Position numbers and translations under genes: made by a program. This document shows positions 17,892-27,371 of a stretch of DNA of 64,000 nucleotides, piece by piece; within the stretch, counting starts at the first letter, position 1; each line of letters opens with the position of its first letter. Where the stretch lies: NCBI GenBank assembly GCA_951813085.1, contig OX638348.1, forward strand, positions 939,627 through 1,003,626. Direction: 5' to 3'. The notes beneath the pieces were generated by a model, which was given only the letters and a program-made list of their open reading frames with translations, did no database searches and had not been told where the DNA came from. This DNA is from an uncultured Opitutaceae bacterium (GTDB taxonomy: Bacteria > Verrucomicrobiota > Verrucomicrobiia > Opitutales > Opitutaceae).

Positions 17892-19357
17892 ATGCGGGTT
17901 CGAACGATAGTGGAAATGGGAGAGAATATTCGACTGCCAGTCGAATCTACAAACAATTGCACCGCCGCGAGTTTCTGCGACAAGGCACCCTTGGCATCGG
18001 CTCTCTCGCGCTCTCGCATCTTTTAAATAAGGAGCTAGCTGCATCCACCTCTAAACCAAGTCTCAGGTTCCACCATACGCCCAAAGCTAAGCGCGTTATC
18101 TTTCTTCACATGGTCGGTGGTCCTTCTCAAATGGATACGTTCGATCCGAAGCCAGAGCTGGATAAGTGGGATGGCAGGAGTCTCCCGGCCGAGCTGACCA
18201 AAGGGCAGAAGTTCGCGTTCATCACACCGGAAGCTCGAGCGATCAAATCGCCTTACAGCTTCGGCCCTCGTGGCGAATCGGGTATGATCATGTCAGAGTT
18301 GTTTCCTCACTTGGCCACGGTTGCGGACGAGTTGACGATGATTCGCAGCATGAAGACGAATGAGATCAATCATGGTTCGGGCGAACTCTTCCTGCACACG
18401 GGCCATGGTCGCTTTGGTCGTCCTACCTTCGGCGCGTGGACCTCCTATGGTTTGGGCACGGAAAACTCGGATCTGCCTTCTTATGTCGTGCTCAAAGATC
18501 AGCCGCCGAATTCCGGAACGGCAGGCTGGGGCAGCGGTTTTCTTCCCTCGAAGCACCAAGGGGTTCTTTTCCGCACCGGAGCGGAGCCGCTTTTCTACAT
18601 GGATAATCCGGAAGGGGTTTCCAAGGAGCAGCGTGGTGATGTGATTGATACGATTGGCCAACTTAACAATCATGCGTTCGATCGCTACCAGGATCCGGAA
18701 ATTCAATCGCGCATCGCTCAGTACGAGTTGGCTTATCGGATGCAGACGTCTGTGCCGGAACTGGCGGGACTGGAGAGCGAGCCGGAACACATTTTGCAGA
18801 TGTACGGTCTCGATCAAAACGGAGAAGGGGGCAAGTTCGCCAAGAACTGTCTGCTTGCCCGCCGTTTGGTCGAGCGCGCGGTTCGCTTTGTTCAGGTTTT
18901 CAACAAGGGTTGGGATCACCACGCGAACATCTATGGCTCCTTGCCGCGGCAAGCGAAGGCGGTTGATCAAGCCTGCGCGGGACTTATAACCGACCTAAAA
19001 CAGCGCGGGCTTCTTGACGACACTCTCATTATTTGGGGCGGCGAATTCGGTCGTACGCCTATGGTGCAGGAGCACAATGCGGGCACGGGCGAGCTCACGC
19101 CTCCCGGGCGCGACCATCACAAGGAGTGCTTCAGCATCTGGATGGCGGGTGGCGGTGTCAAAAAAGGCTTCACCTATGGAGCTACGGATGAGTTTGGTTT
19201 TGGCATCACTGAGAACGAGGTCCACGTCCACGACTTTCACGCCACCTGTCTCCATCTTTTGGGGATCGATCACGAGCGATTGACCTATCGTCATCAAGGG
19301 CGCGACTTTCGCCTGACCGATGTGCATGGGCATGTGGTGAAGGACATCATTGCCTAG
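17888..19357 (+). CDS. DUF1501 protein with twin-arginine leader
   Basis: DUF1501 proteins resemble sulfatases in fold and form a conserved pair with PSCyt proteins; no activity is established. The leader HRREFLRQGTLGIGSLALSHLL is a twin-arginine signal, so export is through Tat. Core motifs are VIFLHMVGGPSQMDTFDPKP, GRFGRPTFGAWTSYGLG, LLDDTLIIWGGEFGRTPM and CLHLLGIDHERLTYRHQGRDFRLTDVHG. Length is 489 residues. Relatives usually begin close to IYxQLHRREF; here about 18 extra residues (MNAGSNDSGNGREYSTAS) precede it, and their DNA contains the RAYT-side hairpin. The start may therefore have been supplied by the mobile element. Confidence 0.88.
   Translation: MNAGSNDSGNGREYSTASRIYKQLHRREFLRQGTLGIGSLALSHLLNKELAASTSKPSLRFHHTPKAKRVIFLHMVGGPSQMDTFDPKPELDKWDGRSLPAELTKGQKFAFITPEARAIKSPYSFGPRGESGMIMSELFPHLATVADELTMIRSMKTNEINHGSGELFLHTGHGRFGRPTFGAWTSYGLGTENSDLPSYVVLKDQPPNSGTAGWGSGFLPSKHQGVLFRTGAEPLFYMDNPEGVSKEQRGDVIDTIGQLNNHAFDRYQDPEIQSRIAQYELAYRMQTSVPELAGLESEPEHILQMYGLDQNGEGGKFAKNCLLARRLVERAVRFVQVFNKGWDHHANIYGSLPRQAKAVDQACAGLITDLKQRGLLDDTLIIWGGEFGRTPMVQEHNAGTGELTPPGRDHHKECFSIWMAGGGVKKGFTYGATDEFGFGITENEVHVHDFHATCLHLLGIDHERLTYRHQGRDFRLTDVHGHVVKDIIA
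17928..17946. repeat. REP hairpin flanking the RAYT, downstream side, inside a coding region
   Basis: ATTCGACTGCCAGTCGAAT is a perfect palindrome around one base. Its core TTCGACTGCCAGTCGAA matches the reverse complement of the upstream hairpin except at one loop base. It is translated as residues of the DUF1501 leader extension. The two hairpins bracket the RAYT in inverted orientation. Confidence 0.75.
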
Positions 19358-19378
19358 GATTCTTGTGACCCTTATAGT

Positions 19379-20908
19379 ATGAATAACATGAAACTACTTT
19401 GTGGAATATATCGAGCGGGAACAGTGGCGATTGTCGCCTCATTTCTTGGATTTGCGGCCCCCGTCGTTGGTTCGAATGCGCTCGATTCCTACGGCGGCTT
19501 TATCGATATTAAGGGTGAGAAAACAGGCTTCTTTCACGCCGAAAAGATCGATGGCCGGTGGTGGCTGGTGACGCCGGAAGGGAATGCCTTTTGGGGCATA
19601 GGGATGGCCCATCCGGTTACGGACTATATGGAGGGCGCTATCACCTTCACTTATAACGGCAACCAGGAAGCTTGGTTGCGGGGGACGATACAGCGGATGC
19701 GAGACCTGGGGTACAACTGCGTGTGGAGTGGCCCGTATTGTCCCGAGCGCATGAGAAAAGGATTTGTCAATAAGGAATTGGCGGAACGTATTTTCGAGGA
19801 GGGCGAAATTCCTTACGGGTTTCCGATCCCGCTCATCAAGCACAACGTCGAATTGAAGCCAGGAGAAAAGCAGCCTGACGTATTCAGCGATGAATACACT
19901 AAAATACGTCAATGACCTCGTCGCCAAATATGTGCCCAAGCTGAAGGACAATCCGTGGATAATGGGCTATTACTACGGGTTCGGATCCTGGGATCGGGAG
20001 ATCGGCTGGATCAATACCACCATAGAGCGAATCGGCAGTCCAGGGCGAGCCCGCCTCCTGGGCTTGTTGGAAGATCGATACAAGGGTGATATCGATTCCT
20101 TGAACAAGGTTTACGGTACGCAGTTTCGATCCTTCGGAGAGCTGAAGCAGTCCGGTTCACTCGTCTATCCAGAATGGATACGGCGGCTCAAAATGAGTAT
20201 TGCGCAAATGCCTGACGAGACGGGTTCGCAAGAAATGTTCGATGATGCTCAAGTCTTGCTAGGCGAGATCATCGAGCAAGTGTATCGACTCGGGCACGAG
20301 GCTATCCGAAAGTACGACCAAAACCATATGATTTTCGGGGCCTATGTCAAAGAGGCCACTTTGAATATGGATATGTGGCGACGGGTCGATCCCTATATCG
20401 ATGTGATCGCGCCTCAGCACGTCAGCAAGGTGTTTCCCATTCGGCAAGTTGTGGAGAGGCTCTCGATAAACCGGCGCTCATCAGCGACCAGCCGTTCGGA
20501 AACGTGTACCCGTCGCACCTCATCCGAAAGGGTGGGACGCCCGGCCCGGTTCCTGACCATTTGGACCGGCTCGTTCTTTACGATATCCTATCCGATCGAA
20601 TTTCTCAGGATCCGGATTATATAGGAGTGGATTTTTGTGCCTGCCTGTTTGATCAATTCCCGACGGAAAAGGCCTATGATCGGGGTCAACCTGGCTTCTA
20701 CTCGATCGATGGCGAGCCGCAGTCGCACCTCATTAGGACGGTTCAGAATCTGAACGCCCAGATGCTGGACAACGTGAAGATCTCGCATAGCGATTCGGCG
20801 ATCGAAGCCTTGGATACGAAGTTTCACGAAACCCTGCAACGATATCGCCAAGTGGTGAATGACCGAAGAGCCTTCCTCCAAAAGAGTCCAGCGATTGAGA
20901 ATCCGTGA
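19379..20908 (+). pseudogene. Agarase-like glycoside hydrolase, two frameshifts
   Basis: A secreted TIM-barrel hydrolase of the group annotated as agarase (GH50/GH86-like). It has a leader, then TGFFHAEKIDGRWWLVTPEGNAFWGIGM, the hallmark N-terminal block. Later come PWIMGYYYGFGSWDREIGW, YGTQFRSFGEL and RKYDQNHMIFGAYVKEA. One extra A near 19905 (DEYTK shifted before YVNDLVAKYV) and two extra bases near 20455 (QVVE shifted before ALDKPALISDQPFGN) break the frame. Corrected, it has about 508 residues. It follows the DUF1501 gene by 21 bases and precedes a related gene. The precise glycan is unknown; agar-type galactans are the usual guess. Confidence 0.8.
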
Positions 20909-20980
20909 GGAGAGGCGCGGGGCGAGCGGCGAGGTGCGAGGGATAAGAAACTTGCCACCAGAATCAAGTACCCAGAAACT

Positions 20981-22138
20981 ATGAACAGAAGACAATTTAT
21001 AGAACGTTCCGTTGCCGCAGGTTTGGGCCTGTCGTTGGGACAGCATTTGGTTGGGGCTACTCCCGCCAAAACAACTCAGCTGGACGCCAAGGGCTTTTTT
21101 ACCCTGGGGCAAGTAGATGGCCGCTGGCTGTTGATTACTCCGGAAGGGAAACCGTTTTTCACCTTGGGCATGAATCACATTGATCCGGCCACGTTGAGGT
21201 ATCCCGAGAACATTCATATCTGGGAAGACAAGTATGATGGCAGCACCTTGAAATGGATCCAGGAGTCCGTCGTTCCCAACCTCAAGGAGTGGGGCTTCAA
21301 CTCTGTAGGCTGGGTTCAGGAAGTCGCGGTTCGCAAATGGCGGCACTCGCGTCCCTTCACCGTGGACGAATATAAGGCGCTGGAAATGCCTTACTGCCAC
21401 CTTTTGCCCTTCATGGAATCGCACCAATGGGAAAAGCATACCGTGCACTTCGACTTCTTCAGCGACGATTGGGCTGAGTGGGTGGATTACATTGCCCGTT
21501 CCCACTGCGCCGAGCTGAAGGACGACCCGAATTTGATCGGCTACTTCTATAGCGATTGTCCTACCTAGACCCATGACCGGGCGGAAAATCAGTGGCGGGG
21601 ACCCATCTTTGATCCGAAAAAACTGGAGTCTGAAACAGGTAGGGACGAGTTGAGGGCGTTGGCGAAGCAGTATTACAAAACCACCCACGACGCTATCCGT
21701 CGACACGATAAACATCACTTGATTCTTGGCGACCGCTATGAGGCCAATGCCCATATAGCTATGCCTCTGGTCGAAGCGGCAAAGCCTTACATCGACGTGC
21801 TTTCATTCCAGGACTTCCGAGACCCGATCGAGCACCTGGACTATTGGTACAAAGAAACAGGGATTCCAGTGCTGCTGGCAGATGCAGCTGGTATCCAGAG
21901 AGCGGATAACAACTTCACTCGAAACGATGGAGAATGGTACACGAAGGTGCTCGATGGATTGATTGAGAATCCGGGTTGCATAGGCTTTCACCTGTGTGGC
22001 GCCTACCAGCGCAACAAAGCCAGACGACGTGGCCTGCTAGACGAGTTCGAGAAACCGGACCAGGAAAATGTGAGTCTCATTCAAGCCGCCAATGAAAAGG
22101 CCGCACGTTGGATGAATGCTTTGCCGTCGCCTTTATAG
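20981..22138 (+). pseudogene. Agarase-like glycoside hydrolase, one in-frame TAG
   Basis: A Tat leader, MNRRQFIERSVAAGLGLSLG, precedes the family block GFFTLGQVDGRWLLITPEGKPFFTLGMNHID. Barrel segments LIGYFYSDCP, TTHDAIRRHDKHHLILGDRYEAN and PGCIGFHLCGAYQRNKARRRG follow. The 385-codon frame is broken once, by TAG at 21566-21568 after DCPT, where the continuation THDRAENQW makes Trp the likely original. The change CCTGG to CCTAG explains it. Shorter than the neighbouring homologue but otherwise complete. It closes the plus-strand degradation cluster. Confidence 0.8.
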
Positions 22139-22260
22139 CGGAGAATCTTCGCTTCGCTCAGCAAATCCCTCGTTGCATTCCGGGGTTGATAGGAAATTCA
22201 GTTGTGTTGATAGAATTTCACTGCAAGGTGTATTTTGAGTGAGAATCAACACATCGACCG

Positions 22261-22833
22261 ATGCCGGAAATATCTACCCTGAATGAACGCCTATCTCGGG
22301 CGAGGCGGCGAGAGTGGAAGATTGGAATACCGCTAGGGGTTGGAATGCTCGTTTTTTCGAGCGCGATCATTCTTTACTTGGTTCTCGTAGAAGTCCCGAA
22401 ACAGAAGGAAATACAACAGCAAGCCTATAGGGATTCGACTCGTCAGCTTTCTGAGCGTCTCGTTTATGGCGTGGAAAACTTGAGTGAATGGTCCACTGAT
22501 GAATCTCTGGAGAGTTATTCGAAAGCCATTGAGGTTCTGGCTGAGCGCGACAACGTCGATCCTTCCCTGGATGAAACGCTTAATGAACGCGTGGATACGC
22601 TAAAGGAAACAAGGCGGCAGCGTCAGATTCGATTCGAATCGCTAATGAAAGACATCGAAGATTTTCCACTCATCAGCACTGTAGATGCTGTACTCGCTTA
22701 TGACAAGCGCATGAGAAATGCTACCTTCACGCTTTCCCGTAAGCAGGGAGATGATTTGATGCAAAAATGGTCGGATCGCAGGAGCGGCGTCTTAGCAATT
22801 AAACAGGCGTATCGTGAACAGGAGCATCGTTGA
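22261..22833 (+). CDS. Membrane-anchored coiled-coil protein of unknown function
   Basis: I do not recognise this family. The 190-residue protein has a basic N-terminus (ERLSRARRREWK), one transmembrane helix (IGIPLGVGMLVFSSAIILYLVLV, about residues 22-45) and a long charged helical tail with a high chance of coiled coil. There is no catalytic motif. It stands alone on the plus strand, convergent with a helical-repeat protein that also has one N-terminal membrane helix. A structural or adaptor role is only a guess. Confidence 0.6.
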   Translation: MPEISTLNERLSRARRREWKIGIPLGVGMLVFSSAIILYLVLVEVPKQKEIQQQAYRDSTRQLSERLVYGVENLSEWSTDESLESYSKAIEVLAERDNVDPSLDETLNERVDTLKETRRQRQIRFESLMKDIEDFPLISTVDAVLAYDKRMRNATFTLSRKQGDDLMQKWSDRRSGVLAIKQAYREQEHR

Positions 22834-22860
22834 GAGCTTATCTCCGAGCAGTGGAAGGGA

Positions 22861-22930
22861 GAGCGCTAACCATTGGTAGGAAGTGAATGTGCTTCTTCGT
22901 TCGCTACAATGGTTCCAATTTGATTCTCTC
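22861..22930 (+). repeat. Dispersed 65-bp repeat, copy 1
   Basis: GGTAGGAAGTGAATGTGC then TTCTTCGTTCGCTACAATGG, TTCC and ATTTGATTC. It is one of at least six same-orientation copies between 22.8 and 36.6 kb; the consensus is near GTTGATAGGAAGTGAATGCG, TCTCTTCGTTCGCTACAAT, then GTTCCGATTTGATTCG. This copy lies between two convergent genes. Confidence 0.65.
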
Positions 22931-22979
22931 TAGCAAGAGACCAATCCGACACTTATCGTCTTGCCGGCTCATCCGCCAT

Positions 22980-24530
22980 TTAGCCACCGGAGCCTTCTTC
23001 GGGCTTGGGCTTGCTTCGCCGAATCATCACGCGTCCATCCGGTAAAAAACTCACAGCAGACATGTCATTGGTATGGCGCTGCATCACTGCGTCGATTTCC
23101 GCGTTCTGTTCGTCTGTGACACGTGTCCCGATTTTTCGGCGACTTAATTCAAGGCCAATCAGCACCGAACGCCGATTATCCGCGCTCTCCATCTGACCAA
23201 CCGCATCGCTAATTCCGTTCAATCCGCCACCCAACTTCAGACGCCCACGCGTCAAAGCCCTCAACATTGACGCCTTTTCCACTTCAGCCTCAGTCAGCAA
23301 AGCGTAATCCTCTGCCGCATCGATATCATTGCGGCTCCAATAGGTCATGGCCTTCGCATAAGTCGTGTTTCGCAAACGATCATCTTCAATCTGCCCCGCC
23401 AATTCCAGAGTCCTCTCCGGATTCGCCGCCACCATATCTCCCGCTAAATCGTATACTAGTTGATCCCTATCAGGCAACCCATGCAAAGCATCGAAAATCG
23501 GTTCTGAATCGAAAGTCGTCGAATTTCTCAACCACGTCTTCGCCACGGTCATCAACGTTCCCTCGACCGTCGGATCGCCCTCATTCTCAAGCACAAAGTT
23601 TAAAGCCGCCGCTCCATCCTCCTCCGCCCAACTCTTCATCAAGCCCTGCATCGAGCTAGAAGCTAAATCTTGATCCGCAATCGTCGACACCGCTTCCAAA
23701 GAACTCTCGAAATCCAAGTCAGCCCATTTGTCGAAAAGAACCTCAGCCATCCGATCTCTGCTTCCCAAATTCTCTGCCGCTAAAGTGGCATCCAATGCCA
23801 AAGCCAACGACTCAGGACTGTTTTGCCTCGATATCAAGTAACCAAATTCACTCACCTGCCGCACACCATGCACATCTTCCAAATACCCAATCGCCAAAGA
23901 TAAATCGCTCTTGCCGATTTCGTTCAAAGCAGATCGCAAATTCACTTGCCGAATCGCTCCATTATTCGACGCTTGAATCAATGAAGCCCAAGCGATATCC
24001 GGCTCGCTCCGCGCCCAACCAGCAGCGACATACCCAATAGCCCGCAAGCCAAACTCGCTTCCATCTCCAAACGCCGCCACAAACGCATCCTCTCCGCCTT
24101 TCTCTCCAAAGCGCGTCATAAACCTAGCATACTGAGCCTTCTCCCTCGGTGTTTGAGGCAAATGTTCCTCGTAGTGCGCAAGTATTTCCAGGCCTTGCTC
24201 GAATGTATCGAAAAGAACAATACGCTGATTCAAAGGCAACTCACTCCACTCCGGCTCCCTGTTCTCCGCAAGGAGCTCCTCTTCGGTTGCCCCAACTGCG
24301 TTTGACTTCGGCTCCAGAGAAACCTCGTGCAAAACACTCGATTCCTTGGCAGGTACAGACGGCACTTTAATGTCCGTCGGCACTTCGTCCCTCCATGATT
24401 CTTTTGCTAAATCTTCAAGGACCGCGGCATCCGAAATACCCCTTTCGTAGCCAAGCTTAAATGCATAGGGCAGCCCCAACCCAAGCGTCGCCAAACCGGC
24501 AACTACCAAGACCACAGTAGACACGTTCAT
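22980..24530 (-). CDS. Membrane-anchored helical-repeat protein, paralogue 1
   Basis: About 516 residues from the start chosen here (MNVSTVVLVVAGLATLGLG), which matches the start of its paralogue at 30579; an upstream ATG at 24557 in the same frame is possible. One N-terminal membrane helix is followed by an acidic linker and then repeated helical hairpins of roughly 35 residues with a recurring W-A/R-x-x-D-x-x-x-A pattern: LFDKWADLDFESSLEA, LMKSWAEEDGAAALNF, AMTYWSRNDIDAAEDY. This is TPR/HEAT-like, seen in many Verrucomicrobia, of unknown role. It probably works as a periplasmic or membrane scaffold. Copies of the dispersed repeat lie on both sides of the gene. Confidence 0.65.
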   Translation of the reverse strand: MNVSTVVLVVAGLATLGLGLPYAFKLGYERGISDAAVLEDLAKESWRDEVPTDIKVPSVPAKESSVLHEVSLEPKSNAVGATEEELLAENREPEWSELPLNQRIVLFDTFEQGLEILAHYEEHLPQTPREKAQYARFMTRFGEKGGEDAFVAAFGDGSEFGLRAIGYVAAGWARSEPDIAWASLIQASNNGAIRQVNLRSALNEIGKSDLSLAIGYLEDVHGVRQVSEFGYLISRQNSPESLALALDATLAAENLGSRDRMAEVLFDKWADLDFESSLEAVSTIADQDLASSSMQGLMKSWAEEDGAAALNFVLENEGDPTVEGTLMTVAKTWLRNSTTFDSEPIFDALHGLPDRDQLVYDLAGDMVAANPERTLELAGQIEDDRLRNTTYAKAMTYWSRNDIDAAEDYALLTEAEVEKASMLRALTRGRLKLGGGLNGISDAVGQMESADNRRSVLIGLELSRRKIGTRVTDEQNAEIDAVMQRHTNDMSAVSFLPDGRVMIRRSKPKPEEGSGG

Positions 24531-24584
24531 AGTAATCATCCCACCCGATCCGGTCATTAAGCCAAATTACTATTGCGAGCAAGA

Positions 24585-24660
24585 ACGCTAACGGTTGATA
24601 GGAAGTGAATGCGTCTCCCCGTTTGCTACAATTGTTCCGATTTGATTCGGAGGGGAGGTT
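24585..24660 (+). repeat. Dispersed 65-bp repeat, copy 2
   Basis: The fullest copy: AACGGTTGATAGGAAGTGAA, TGCGTCTCCCCGTTTGCTAC, AATTGTTCCGATTTGATTCG, GAGGGGAGG. It lies upstream of the minus-strand helical-repeat gene. The remaining 415 bases up to the methyltransferase remnant show no gene I can support. Confidence 0.7.
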
Positions 24661-25075
24661 GAGAGGAAACTTGAATGACGTTGAATTCTGGGGCTTGGTT
24701 TTCTCTCAATTTTGCCTTAGTTCCAAGCGGGTCCTTACGGCTATGAAGGCTAAGTTACTAATCGGCCACATTGAGAGTTTTTATCTAGGCGGTTATTTTG
24801 AGGACACGGGCCTTGGTTGATCAATTGCTGAGATTGCTCAGATCAGGAGCGAAATCTCGATCGGAGGCCCTCGACTCGGTCTCAAAATGCCAACTCCGCA
24901 ACAGACAGGTAATAGCTCAGCGTGCTAACCTTTTTGGACGCCGGAGAGAGTCAATTCTCAGGTCGCTTCATCGGCAACCCGACGGCCTCCGCCTAGTAGC
25001 GAGACGAATGGACTTGCACTCTTTCCCCGACTCTTCTCTCAATGCCAATCAGAATTCAAACAATCTCGCGGACAC

Positions 25076-26102
25076 ATGGACGAACCACTTTCGGACGAAT
25101 ATTCTATATGGGGATACCGGCTCTTTCTCGACCGGGAACCTGAATCTGAACTTACCATTAAACGACGGACCGGCGTATTCAAAAGTAGTAAACTACTTCG
25201 CCAGCATTTTCTTACATCCGAAGAGTTCGTCGCCAAAAACCCAGAATGGAATTTATTTTTCTATTTGGGGCTTTCGCCAAAAATGGACGTTTCCACTGAA
25301 TTAACGGAAGAGCAGCAATCAGAGCTTATCCAGCATGTACAGGAAACCTGGGAGGAGCTCGGAAACTCTGATCCTCATTGGTCGGTGCTCTCGCAGGATT
25401 CGTACCGGAGCGACAAGATAGAGCGGAGCCAAGAGGATTTTAACAAGAGTGCCGAGATTGATATGATGATTCTCGACTCTACGCTCGAGCGAAACAGTAT
25501 CGACCTCAGTCAATTCAATTCTTGTCGGGAATTCGGCTGCGGTGTCGGTCGGGTCACGCGATTCCTTGCCGACCGGTTCGACTAGGTTGAAGGAATTGAT
25601 ATATCCCACGGGCATCTCGAAATCGCCGAAAAAGCTATCAGGGACCAATGCCTGTCGAATGTTCGCTTTAGACATGTGAACGATCCCGCAGCACTGGCGA
25701 ATCTTCCCAAAACGGACTTTCTTTTTTCTGTAATGGTTTTGCAGCACAATCCACCGCCCGTTATGGCAGCTTCTGCTGGAAAACTTGCTCAATTCTCTCA
25801 GTCCAAACGGTGTCGCGCTAATTCAAATACCCACCTACAGACGCACCTATTCATTCGATGTGGATACCTATATCGAAACACCTCCATTTGAAGAAGGTGA
25901 ACTGGAAATGCACTACTTGCCCCAGAGCAAAGTCTTCGACATTATAGACGAGGCATATTGCAAGCCGATCAAAGTTATAGAAGACAATTATGTTGGTAGA
26001 AGAGGTAATGAGCTTTCCAATACGTTTTTGGTTCGAAAAAAGGAGAACCCCGTGAAAGGCTGGAGGGCTAAGCTCGGGTCTCTGTTTGGACTTGGAACAT
26101 AA
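25076..26102 (+). pseudogene. SAM-dependent methyltransferase with DUF4214-like N-terminus, decayed
   Basis: The N-terminal YRLFLDREPESELTIKRR and HFLTSEEFVAKNPEW resemble DUF4214 modules, often found on glycan-modifying enzymes. The Rossmann methyltransferase follows: motif I CREFGCGVGRVTRFLADRF, then VEGIDISHGHLEIAEKA, NVRFRHVNDPAAL and FLFSVMVLQHNPPP. TAG at 25583-25585 interrupts DRFD*VEGID, where Trp fits. An extra base near 25770 shifts the frame before LLLENLLNSLSPNGVALIQIPTY. The last segment to GLGT is intact. Joined, it has about 340 residues. Target unknown; sugar or lipid methylation would suit the neighbourhood. Confidence 0.75.
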
Positions 26103-26169
26103 GCTTTGTCGAAAAAAGATCCCCGAGCAACCGTCTTCCAAGCCTTTCTGCGAACGATACCGGGCGCGT

Positions 26170-26225
26170 AGTCTTTCTCCGTTCGGTACAATCGTTCCGA
26201 TTTGATTCGGGAGGGGAGATTGATC
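26170..26225 (+). repeat. Dispersed 65-bp repeat, copy 3 (5' part missing)
   Basis: TCTTTCTCCGTTCGGTACAA, TCGTTCCGATTTGATTCGGG, AGGGGAG match the second two thirds of the family. The GATAGGAAGTGAATGCG part is absent. It precedes the phospholipid operon. Confidence 0.6.
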
Positions 26226-26317
26226 CGGTCGCCGTGAGAACTGCGCATTGAATAGAAGAATCACTGAATATCAAAACGAGTAGACAGTATAACCTAATTT
26301 CGGCACTGCTGGCCTTC

Positions 26318-26677
26318 ATGCTTTGGGGCGGTTGGGCCTATTATGTAAATCAAAAGAGCGGAACCGACGTAGGTTTCCGATCTGCCATTACTCAGGGAAC
26401 TGCCAGTTTTATAATAACTCTGATCATGGTTTGGATCGTTAGCTGGTGGTTTAGCAGAATCCGACAGCCAGCGCTGCGCGTTTTGCTGCCAGGAGTCTTT
26501 ACCGTAGGGTTAACTGGGACGTGTCTTTTTATTGTCCACAAAATCGTGGGAACTCCCGCCGTACTGCAAACGATCACCCCAGCGCTGAGTGTTGCCTTTC
26601 TCTTTTGTTTATACACAAGTATAAAGCTGAATCGAATCGAGCCGAAGAAAGGTCCCTCGAATGAGCAACGACGATAA
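26318..26677 (+). CDS. Small membrane protein at head of phospholipid operon
   Basis: 119 residues with four hydrophobic segments and a basic C-terminus (KLNRIEPKKGPSNEQRR). I do not recognise the family. ATG at 26318 is the first standard start, but the hydrophobic frame extends upstream (QYNLISALLAFMLWGGW) to a non-standard codon, so the true N-terminus may be up to 22 residues longer. Its 3' end overlaps the CDP-alcohol transferase gene by 17 bases, which ties it to that operon. It might assist or regulate the lipid enzymes (inference). Confidence 0.55.
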   Translation: MLWGGWAYYVNQKSGTDVGFRSAITQGTASFIITLIMVWIVSWWFSRIRQPALRVLLPGVFTVGLTGTCLFIVHKIVGTPAVLQTITPALSVAFLFCLYTSIKLNRIEPKKGPSNEQRR

Positions 26678-27371
26678 CGAAGTGACAGGACGGCGCCCCC
26701 TCAAGGTACGGCAAGTCCATCTCGCGCGCAATTTCGCAGCCTGGCTGAGCAGCAAGCGTATTACGCCCAATCAAATATCTATTTTAAGTGTCCTGTTTGC
26801 CCTCTTGGCCGCCTATTTCATTCTCGAGCTTCGTCCTGAGCGAAATTTTCTGGAGTTTCTCAGGCTCGGTGACGGCCCCAACGCTAATCGCTGGTGGATC
26901 GCGATTCTGGCGGCCTTGTTCATCCAATGCAGACTCCTCTGCAATCTATTCGATGGCATGGTCGCAGTTGAAGGTGGCAAGACCACGGCCTCGGGTGAAC
27001 TGTTCAACGACATTCCTGACCGCATTGCCGATCCGCTCATTCTCATCGCCGCAGGCTATGCTTGCAATTCGCAGTGGGGTATTGAATTGGGATGGTGCGC
27101 GGGGCTTTTGGCCGTCATGACTGCCTATGTAAGAAACCTGGGGGTCGGGATGGGCGCTCCTTCAGATTTTCGAGGCCCCATGGCTAAGCAGCACCGCATG
27201 GCAGTAGTAACGTTTGCCTTAGTTCTGTCTGCGTTCGAGAAGCTATTTTTGGATGCAGGCTCTACGCTCACCGTTGCCCTCCTCGTAATTATCGCAGGGT
27301 CGGCGTTAACTGCTGCGTTAAGAAGCGTGAGGATCTACCAGTTTCTGGAAGGTGGAGGCATCCCAAAATGA
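26661..27371 (+). CDS. CDP-alcohol phosphatidyltransferase family protein with altered metal motif
   Basis: These integral membrane enzymes move the phosphatidyl group of CDP-diacylglycerol to an alcohol. The family motif D-x2-DG-x2-AR-x8-G-x3-D-x3-D can be laid on residues around 93-115 with exact spacing, but reads N-LF-DG-MV-AV-EGGKTTAS-G-ELF-N-DIP-D. Two of four metal-binding Asp are Asn, and Arg is Val. The N-terminal NFAAWLSSKRITPNQISILSV is otherwise standard and is followed by membrane helices. Length is 236 residues. CdsA and PlsC homologues follow, overlapping or adjoining, resembling the enterobacterial ynbA-ynbB pair. Either the chemistry differs or this is a non-canonical subfamily. 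Confidence 0.8.
   Translation: MSNDDNEVTGRRPLKVRQVHLARNFAAWLSSKRITPNQISILSVLFALLAAYFILELRPERNFLEFLRLGDGPNANRWWIAILAALFIQCRLLCNLFDGMVAVEGGKTTASGELFNDIPDRIADPLILIAAGYACNSQWGIELGWCAGLLAVMTAYVRNLGVGMGAPSDFRGPMAKQHRMAVVTFALVLSAFEKLFLDAGSTLTVALLVIIAGSALTAALRSVRIYQFLEGGGIPK

Noticed and set aside
19890..20908. Programmed frameshifting in the agarase-like gene
   Set aside because: Two separate shifts with no slippery heptamer or fixed downstream structure, alongside many other broken genes, point to decay or sequencing error.
24798..25304. A plus-strand frame of 168 codons before the methyltransferase
   Set aside because: Its second half overlaps the methyltransferase in another frame, and its composition is not protein-like.
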